This document shows, one piece after another, positions 57,234 through 64,000 of a stretch of 64,000 nucleotides of DNA. The DNA comes from Topomyia yanbarensis. Its lineage: Eukaryota > Arthropoda > Insecta > Diptera > Culicidae. A model generated the notes under the pieces. The model was not told where the DNA came from, made no database searches, and saw only the letters and a list, made by a program, of their open reading frames with translations. The first letter of the stretch is position 1. The number at the start of each line of letters is the position of its first letter. The position numbers and the translations under genes were made by a program. Where the stretch lies: contig NC_080671.1 of the NCBI RefSeq assembly GCF_030247195.1, positions 411,008,044-411,072,043 on the forward strand, given 5' to 3'.

Positions 57234-59194
57234 AGATGTCGGTTGCTAAGCATTGCGCAGTTCGTGATATATCAAGGTGCTGTTTTGAAGGAATGACCTC
57301 GTGCTTCTTCAATGTTGTAGACAGCATTGTATAACAGGGTGGCAGTAGACTTCCACAAGCTAACATCCCAAATGTAGTGGTCGATTAAGCGTTTCCTTGA
57401 TTTGAGAAGGAAGGAGGTCAGACTGACCGGTCTAAAGCTATTTGCCTCCTTATAAGTGACGCGGACACTTTTGAGAATGAATTTTACAGTTACTTCCTGC
57501 CACATCAATGGAATGTATCTTGTTGAAAGAATACAAGTGAGAACTTTTCTTAAAACATGCTTGAAATGTTCATATCCCCTTTGAAGTAGAACTGGATGAT
57601 TCCATATTTTCCCGGAGACCTGTACGGAGCAAAATTTTCAATCGCTCCTTTGATGGATTCGGTTGCACAATTCTACGAGCAAATGCCCAAGATTTTGGGG
57701 GCCAGTGATGCCTATGTACAGCCTGGAACGTGACAGTTAGTACTACATCTTCGTTAGACGAGTATTTACCATTAGCAATTCTAATTGAACTGACATGAAA
57801 GTTTTTCAATTTCAAAAGTACGTTATATAATTTACTAGTCTCGTTGAGACTTGAGACATTTGTGTAGAGGTTTTTCCAACCACTTCATTCAGATGATCGA
57901 AGGGTATTTCTGTATACTTTGCTAGCCAGCTTAAATGCCTCCGGTCCGTCACTGCGTCTGCGATTCTAAGCTCTTCTACCTAACTTTTTGAGTCGAACAT
58001 GTTCGGTATTACACCAAGCTGTTCCTCTAGAAGCACGCACAACTCGAAGCGGACAAGACTCTTAGTATACTGCTACTATGAGTGAGTTTGTTTTATCCAA
58101 GTCACTTGGAGATTAAATCGTAGGAAGATACCCATGAAACCTAGTCGCCAAGCCCTCTTTGTAGAGATCCGTAGTTCGTAGATTTGGGATTACAATATTT
58201 GACGATATCTAGCGAGACGTTTAAGTGATCATGGACTATGTCTTATGATCAAATAAGGGCGGTTCGAGCTCATTTGGTACGAGCCAGTTTTCTACTTCAG
58301 GTGTAATACCGTCAGAACAAAGAGTTACATCTAACACCTTTTCCCTGCCAGCTCGTGCTTATTTTTGGCCATTTTCTACATTTAGTATGAGTAGATTTGT
58401 ACTGCTTAAGGGTTCCATCAATTCGGTGCCTCTTGATATCTGAGCTGCCTTTAATTATGTGGTGGGTACGTATTTTTTGTTTATGTTATCAACAGTCATT
58501 TTACCCGTGACTACACAAATATCGTGTGTGTAGGGATCGTATATAAGACATGCGTCAATAGCACTATTCGCAGGTATACATGCACGAGGCATTTTACGTG
58601 GATTTGTCATGCCATTTTTGTTGAAAGCTACGGAGATAGGTTTAAGTAGATTTCCATCATAGAAGTTTCCTTTATAGAAATACGGTTCTTGAACCGAGGG
58701 AAGGGACCTCCGAACGTGAGCGATTCAGGATCGCGTGTACACGGGCCTTTATAAGTACGTGCTCGAGACCGCGTTTATAAGTACTAAAACGTTCACTTAA
58801 TCACCGGGCCTTTTCATGTTTGGGAGATAGTGAGCCCAGGTGTATGATAATGATAGCGAAGGATTCGAGTGATTGTATGTTAACATGTGGGTGTTTGCAT
58901 GCTGTGTGTGTTAGTGTGTACCGCGTGTATAAATTCGATTGTATAACCGTGTTGTTATTTGCAAATTCGCGTGGATTATTGAATATTAACGCAGACCGTG
59001 AGTCTGATGTTTAATTTTGAGTGTGCGGCTTAGATTTTAGAATTGAGGTTTGGACCTAGAGCAGGGATTCCACATTGAAAGCTGTGATCCGGTCAAAAAA
59101 TCTTTTCACCATCTGTGACACTTAAAACAGAACAAAATCTGTGAAAATTCGTGTTGAATTTCTAAAAAATCTTTGTAAAATCACAATATTTCCA

Positions 59195-60237
59195 GCAGAA
59201 GCAATAAAATCGCTACGCTATAGCAGGCTATAGGCACCAGCGAATCAAGCCAGCTTTTGTTCTACATTATTGCTCAAATTATATGTTTGCCCCCGGATGT
59301 GGAGTGAAATGAGTTTGTCTAATGAAACAAAAGTGTCCGTGCTATGGGATAATTTCGATCAATCGACTATAATAAAACTTGTGTTAGACCCTCAGCTTAG
59401 GAAGTGGAACAATTATTTAAAGTGAAAATGGAGCTTAATCTCGCTTAAGTTACGTACATTCAGCTACATCACGTAAAAAACTGTGTTTTGATCACGTTTA
59501 GAAGCTTAGAAGTAAGAACTATTACGAATGACACCTGGAGAAAATTTTTCACCGACATTGCCAACGGCGTTCGTATTGTGAGGATGCGAGTGACTAAACC
59601 AATACCTTCTCACATGACTTTCGAATGCAAATCACCGAAAGATGGCGTGACCTATAAGCAAACAACGCTAATCACATATCCCGGGCAGACCCCAACATGC
59701 CAATTTTGTAACCATACAGCCCACTACGGAAAAACATACGCCGAAGCAACTAGTTAAAACTCATCTACTACAGCCAACTCTGCCAGACAGCCACCGACAC
59801 TTTCAGATAAACCAAAAACAACGATCCAACTAACCAATACTGCAGGTACAACGACCACGACCGCTCACAAACCAACAACTAGCATCGCCAATGAAGAAAC
59901 CAATACCGATGAAGACGGATTTACAACAGCGACCCGTAAGCACAAGAAACAAATAAGAGCCTCTGATCGTGAATAGCAGGAAAGCAGTACCGATGATGAC
60001 ATGGATGGGAACGATAACGCAAGAGAAGGCAGACTGAATGACCCCCAAGCGGCTTCATCACCAAGGAAAAGGGTCTCAACACGCAGCAGTAAACTGCGTC
60101 AACAAGATCTGGCAGACCGACATTCTTAGAATTTATTTTTTTATTTTTACTTATTGTAAAAAAAATTAAAAGACCCACTGCTCAGTTGTGCTAACGTATT
60201 GAGCCGTTTCAAATCAAACTTTAGGTTAAAAAAAAAA
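59195..60237 (+). mobile_element. Internally deleted LINE (5' UTR, ORF1 piece, 3' UTR)
   Basis: Flanked by the 10-bp duplication AATATTTCCA (59185-59194, 60238-60247) with a 3' poly-A run. It has about 250 bp of leader, an ORF1 remnant and a 3' end resembling that at 55890-55950, but no ORF2. It must have moved using enzymes from an intact relative. Confidence 0.75.
59440..60128 (+). pseudogene. LINE ORF1 (Gag-like) remnant
   Basis: In the frame at 59488-59757 the protein has RIVRMRVTKPIPSHMTFEC, LITYPGQTPTCQFC and NHTAHYGK, a partial zinc knuckle (CxxC...H, the final Cys replaced by Tyr). A stop after ATS (59755-59757) and another near 59975 interrupt a Thr-rich and Lys/Arg-rich tail ending at 60128. 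LINE ORF1 proteins of this type bind the element RNA. This copy is shorter than the usual length and cannot be translated intact. Confidence 0.65.
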
Positions 60238-60782
60238 AATATTTCCAAAATTCTGTGAAATTTTCATCAAAATGCTAAACATCTGTCATCTGTAGAAAAG
60301 AGTTTGTGATCAAAAATTGTGAAAAAATCTGTGACATTACAGAAAAATTTGTGAATATGGTAATCCTAACTTAGAATACTAGGATGAAGAGAAGGGCCTT
60401 CCGGACGCTGCCAATCCATGGTCACATGGGAACGTGCTTTTGTATAATTGCACTTGAGACCGGATGTATAAATTGTAGGCGTTATAACGTTCACTTGATC
60501 ACAAGAGCGTCAATTGTATGTTCAAGTTTGTGAGCACGGCCGTATTATCGCGCAGGACTCGAACGTTTGTATGTTAACAAGTTGGTTGACATGGCCGAGT
60601 TTTTCTGGTGTATGAGTCTTCTAGTGTACATTTAACTGTCGAGATCAAGATTAAAGGCTTGGATCTAAGCTGCTGCGATCAAAGAAATAGGCTTCTGGAC
60701 GTCACCAATTCATGTTTGCGTGGAAACGGGTGTTGGTGTAATCGCACTTGAAACGGCGTTTATATATTCGCAATCATTAACT

Positions 60783-60955
60783 TTTTTTAATTTAATTCGT
60801 TTATTTGGTGCGGCTCAAGGTGTTAGCTTCATGAAGTCGTGACATATTTACACTATGTAAAAATAAAAGTAAACTATTAATAATAAAGGTCTGGCCAATC
60901 CCATACACGTGACTTACAATTGGGCGATCTTCTTACAGGTCGGGGAAATATTTGC
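60783..60955 (-). repeat. LINE 3' end fragment, minus strand
   Basis: On the minus strand GAAGCTAACACCTTGAGCC and CACCAAATAAACGAATTAAA match the 3' end of the LINE at 54381-55951, followed by A-rich sequence. Inserted in the long-period repeat array. Confidence 0.6.
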
Positions 60956-61036
60956 TAACTTATTGACTTGATTACCGAGACATTTCTATGAATGCGTGAT
61001 CATGACCGTAGATGTGCACAGATAATCGCGACTATA

Positions 61037-62187
61037 AAGGTCGAACACGAAATTATTGCGACATATTCAACAGGGCATAACTTTTTTACCTTTGGGTAAA
61101 AATCAACCAAATTTTGTACACTTTCTCATTGATGTGTATTGTTTACATGCTGTCAAACTCGAAGTCGTGTTTTCCGATTCAACGAAAATGGAGGTGAACC
61201 AACGCGAGTCGAGAGAACAAATTCTTTTCAAACACCTGAAATTTCCTGACCTGTCGCACCGGCAGTTGGGAAAAATGTCTCCAGAGTGTTGAAGCGATTC
61301 CAGGAGCGGTTGACGTTGGACCACGGCAAAGAAGCTGGAAGAAAACCGGGACCGGAGAACAAAAAGATGGAGGGAAATGTGAAGCGGATGATTAAAGCAA
61401 ATCCCAACGTCTCAAGCCGTGATTTGGCTAAAAAGATCGGCATGTCGCAGAGCTACGTCCAGAATGCAAAGAAGAGAGCTGGACTACATAAATACAAGGC
61501 ACAGAACTTCACAAACCGCGATGAGCGGCAACAATCGACGGCTAAAACTCAGGTACGGAAGCTCGCACGTATATAAAAGCCGATTTTAAGCAAATTCCGG
61601 GGTTGGAGTTTTTCACCGGTAAGAGCAAGTTCTACGTGGACGACAAATTTAAGAAGAAGAAAATGTCGAAGTTCGCCTCCAAATATCTCATTTGGCAGAC
61701 CATCTGCTCTTGCGGACTGAGGAGTGAGCCTTTCGTGACAAAGGGCACAGTAAATGGCGAGATCTACAAATCTGAGTGCCTCGAGAAGCGCCTTTTGCCG
61801 TTCTTGCAGCAGCACGACGAAGCTCCGCTATTTCGGCCAGATTTAGCATCATGCCACTATTCCAAAAGTGTCCTGGAGACAAATTGTCCGGAGCTGCGCC
61901 CGGTGGAGCAGTACTGGGCAATGATGAAGCGGGAACTTCGGAAGAGCAAGAAGACAGTCAAAAATGAGAAGGACATGTTAAGAAAATGGAAAAAACTGGT
62001 ACCGGATGCCACTGTAAAGACTTTGATGCGTTCAATTTTACACTCCAGGCTCCATCGATTAACTATTCTTTTGATTTTTGAAGTAAATATATCTATAAAA
62101 CTACCCTGAAATTTTGGTTTGATTTTAAACATTATAAGAAAATTGGCATGACATTTTCGGTGTCGCAATAATTTCGTGTTCGCCCTT
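61037..62187 (+). mobile_element. ITmD37E-type (Tc1/mariner superfamily) element
   Basis: Flanked by TA (61035-61036, 62188-62189). Termini AAGGTCGAACACGAAATTAT and, inverted, AAGGGCGAACACGAAATTAT continue through TGCGACA. Inside is a broken transposase on the plus strand. Inserted in the long-period repeat. Confidence 0.9.
61188..62109 (+). pseudogene. ITmD37E-like transposase, broken
   Basis: Starts MEVNQRESREQIL. A frameshift near 61275 leads to the paired helix-turn-helix region (VSSRDLAKKIGMSQSYVQNA), another near 61560 to the catalytic part. FYVDDK holds the first Asp, FRPDLASCHYS the second, and CPELRPVEQYWA the Glu. Between the second and third acidic residues only about 20 residues remain instead of about 37, so a block is deleted. 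The C-terminal MRSILHSRLHR follows. Defective in cis. Confidence 0.85.
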
Positions 62188-62203
62188 TATTATCGTATGC
62201 GTG

Positions 62204-63400
62204 ACCATTGGACTGCCCAGAAAAATAATGAATTTTTGAAAACTCAATCGGCCCACCCCTGATTCCATTCCTAGTCCCACCAGGAGTACTTGCACCAAAT
62301 TTGAAGCAAATCGGACAAGTCTAGCTACCGGACCAACGTGTCTGAAATTTGTATGGGATTTTTCAACAATTTACATGGAGAAAACCCACTAACTCGCATT
62401 TTTGCCGCTAGGTGGCACTGTATGTATCTCATTATCACTGTAAGTGAAAATAAGAAAGATAATTCAATTAACTACAACTTTGTTGAAGACTGCTAGTGAA
62501 TCCAGCTTTGTTAAAAGAAGTTATTAAACTTTTAGCGAAGTGATGTCCGAGTCAGTTTTGCATGGGGCCTAGCAGTGCATGGTTGTGTATCAGTACTCGA
62601 TACGCATGAACTGAACAGTTTTGTGAAACAATGGTTAGGTTTAGCTCGATAGCATGTTCAGAAGAATTATAGTAAATAATACGAGTCATGCTTTGGCTAG
62701 AACATTTTAGTTCTACATCTTACCGCATAGAGGGCGCCAACACTAACTTTTCATAGAAAAGAGATAGAATATCAAGATGTTCGGAAGAATTATTGCAAAA
62801 TGCCTGTTCTACAACTTTGTGGAAGGCACCTAATTTCTATCTCTTTCCGTTGAAAAGTTAGTGTTGGCGCCCTCTATGTAGTAAAATCTGGAACTAAAAT
62901 TTTCTAGCCAAAGCATGGCTTGTATTATTTACTACAATTCTTTTGAAGATACCATAGAGCTAAATCTTTCGGTTATTTCACAAAAAATGTTTGGTTTGCG
63001 GTTTGCCCGAATCGCGTACTGATACACAACCATGCTAGGCCCCATACAAAACTGACTCAGACCTCACTTCACTAAAAGTTTAATAACTTCTTTTAACAAA
63101 GCTGAATTCACTAACAGTTTTCGGCAAAGTTGTAGAGAATTAAAATATCTTTCTTATTTTCGCTTATAGTGATAAAACGATGCATACAGTGCCACCTAGC
63201 GGCAAAAATGCGAGCTAGTGGGTTTTCTTCATATAAATTGTTGAAAAATCCCATACAAACTTCAGGCACGTTGGTCCGGTAGCTAGACTTGTCCGATTTT
63301 CTTCAACTTTGCAGCAAGTACTCCTGGTGGGACTAGGAATGGAATCAGGGGTGGGCCGATAGGGGTCATTTTTTTCTTGTCACTCTAGTGACCATATTTC
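62204..63400. mobile_element. 1.2-kb foldback element
   Basis: Two arms of about 0.56 kb (62204-62770 and about 62835-63400) pair over almost their entire length. Mirrored words include CGGCCCACCCCTGATTCCAT / ATGGAATCAGGGGTGGGCCG, CCGCTAGGTGGCACTGTATG / CATACAGTGCCACCTAGCGG, and GGGCGCCAACACTAACTTTT / AAAAGTTAGTGTTGGCGCCC. The loop is only about 60 bp. No transposase. Outer limits are blurred. Confidence 0.85.
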
Positions 63401-63459
63401 TATTATCGCTAAGGACACGAGCGGTTCTATGTTAACGTATTTTATTGAGTAGGTGCTTT

Positions 63460-64000
63460 TATTTGTATTTGTATTTATTAATAACTTCAACTGACCTTCA
63501 TGGTCTTATTGAAAACTTATAATTAAAAAACATTGAACATATAATTATCCTAATTATTCTATCGACATCATACAGGATCACAATAATAAAAATAATTAGA
63601 ATCACTAAACAAAATATTTTTCATAAGACATCTTTTGATACATAATCATACACACACGAAAATATACATATATGCAGATTTATGTGTATCGGGAACCAGG
63701 TTTCCAAGTAACGCTCGCACGATTTATGAACTCACGGTATTTGACACCACTAGACCATGTTGTTGCATTCAATACGATTGGTTTCCATTTCATACCGAGT
63801 TCAATTTTAAAAGAAATATAGTCCAAAGTATCAGTCGACTTCCAACTTGGTACTAATTTCGTTACCTCGATTTTGTTACTTTCGCTGAGTCCTACAGCCT
63901 GTACAACCATATAGCTCACATCCGATTCTGTCACACAGGTATCAATGTTAGAGAGAAAAAGCGAAAAACTCTCGTCATCTCCTTTTATCGAGTTGCACGA
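63460..64000 (-). pseudogene. LINE ORF1 C-terminus, partial at window edge
   Basis: The minus-strand frame is open from 64000 down to a stop at 63680. SNKIEVTKLVPSW, LDYISFKIEL, and then TTWSSGVKYREFI resemble the C-terminal end of CR1-like ORF1 proteins (pattern SFK.G...W..G..FREF). Sequence below 63680 reads as a 3' region ending in AATACAAATACAAATAAA near 63460, a LINE-like tail. Whether the whole gene is intact lies beyond the window, so 'pseudogene' is provisional; no ORF2 follows it. Confidence 0.5.

Larger units (their letters stand above)
54270..58690 (-). pseudogene. Antisense LINE ORF2 relic (I/R1/LOA-like, EN-RT-RNase H)
   Basis: On the minus strand, going down from 58690: endonuclease pieces near 58650-58220 (IDACLIYDPYTHD; EKVLDVTLCSDGI); the fingers region of reverse transcriptase near 57500-57270 (FRPVSLTSFLLKSRKRLID, then NIEEA); palm pieces near 56770-56680 (DVLSPSLWNIIADGLL); thumb near 56640-56520 (VKYVGVILDSKLNW); RNase H near 56350-56270 (LLWVPGHSGITGNE); and a C-terminal zinc motif near 56080-55955 (ALTGHCNLNYHK, CDLC) that resumes at 54380-54340 (TSYHLFC) beyond a sense LINE insertion. 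A hairpin MITE (57016-57233) also splits it. Many stops; inactive. Confidence 0.78.
59062..60368. mobile_element. hAT-like MITE carrying a LINE insertion
   Basis: Ends CAGGGATTCCACATTGA and, inverted, TAGGATTACCATATTCACA. Flanks ACCTAGAG (59054-59061) and ACTTAGAA (60369-60376) agree at 6 of 8 positions. Removing the LINE (59195-60237 plus one target copy) leaves an element of about 250 bp rich in TCTGTGA words. Confidence 0.6.
58705..61034. repeat. Degenerate long-period repeat array, cluster 2
   Basis: Same landmarks as 23760-26215: GATCGCGTGTACACGGG, CGCGTTTATAAGTACTAAAACG, GTTCACTTAATCACCGGG, ATAACCGTGTTGTTATTTGC, GAGTCTGATGTTTAATTTTG, then again near 60400-60480, 60545-60600 and 60700-60780. 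Interrupted by the hAT-like element at 59062, a LINE 3' end at 60783-60955 and the ITmD37E element at 61037; short remnants appear again at 63400-63455. Confidence 0.7.

Overview
This window looks like intergenic or intronic DNA from a large, transposon-rich dipteran genome. A culicid mosquito is the best guess. The clues are a Feilai-like tRNA SINE (four or five copies with 'gtagttggtaaatcgattgcc'-type heads), a BEL/Pao element with an N-terminal PHD finger, an ITmD37E-type mariner relative, GGCC-GAATGGTCATTA minisatellites, and many TA-, TTAA- and 8-bp-flanked MITEs. I found no convincing single-copy host protein gene. The only long intact reading frame belongs to a retrotransposon, and most other open frames are repeat translations or chance ORFs in AT-rich DNA.

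Layout, left to right. 0-1.8 kb: SINEs and MITE ends. 1.8-10.3 kb: one GGAATGAAA minisatellite split by a young, intact BEL/Pao retrotransposon (770-bp LTRs that look identical, a 2048-aa Gag-Pol frame, 5-bp target duplication AAAGG). 10.5-16.7 kb: DNA-element cluster, with two piggyBac-like TTAA elements carrying internal palindromes, foldback hairpins, and long-TIR elements. 17.2-19.4 kb: low-repeat island. 19.4-22.6 kb: decayed Pao element interrupted by TTAA and TA elements. 23.7-26.2 kb: degenerate long-period repeat array ('catgatcgcgtggg...') with a TA-MITE inside. 27.7-28.3 kb: head-to-head tRNA-SINE pair. 28.5-30.1 kb: foldback-like element with minisatellite ends and an 11-bp flanking direct repeat. 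33.9-34.6 kb: SINEs and a hAT MITE. 34.8-37.4 kb: low-repeat island. 37.8-38.7 kb: mariner relic. 38.9-42.7 kb: more TA elements and short diverged repeats. 42.8-50.2 kb: a very large, diverged, TTCATGA-rich repeat present as three related copies. 50.5-52.1 kb: SINE and TA-MITE. 52.1-53.9 kb: low-repeat island. 54.3-58.7 kb: antisense I/R1/LOA-type LINE relic interrupted by a sense LINE 3' end and hairpin MITEs. 58.7-63.5 kb: second cluster of the long-period repeat, hosting an internally deleted LINE, an ITmD37E relic and a 1.2-kb foldback. 63.7-64 kb: start-truncated LINE ORF1 running off the right edge.

The genes do not form a pathway. What ties the window together is nesting: older repeats serve as landing sites for younger ones, and target duplications or restored reading frames date several insertions relative to each other. 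The most unusual signals are (i) a set of TTAA-flanked elements sharing the plan TIR + about 15-20 bp + perfect or near-perfect palindrome although their palindromes differ, (ii) the intact BEL element with a PHD finger and no evident tRNA primer site beside its LTR, and (iii) the large three-copy TTCATGA repeat without coding capacity.
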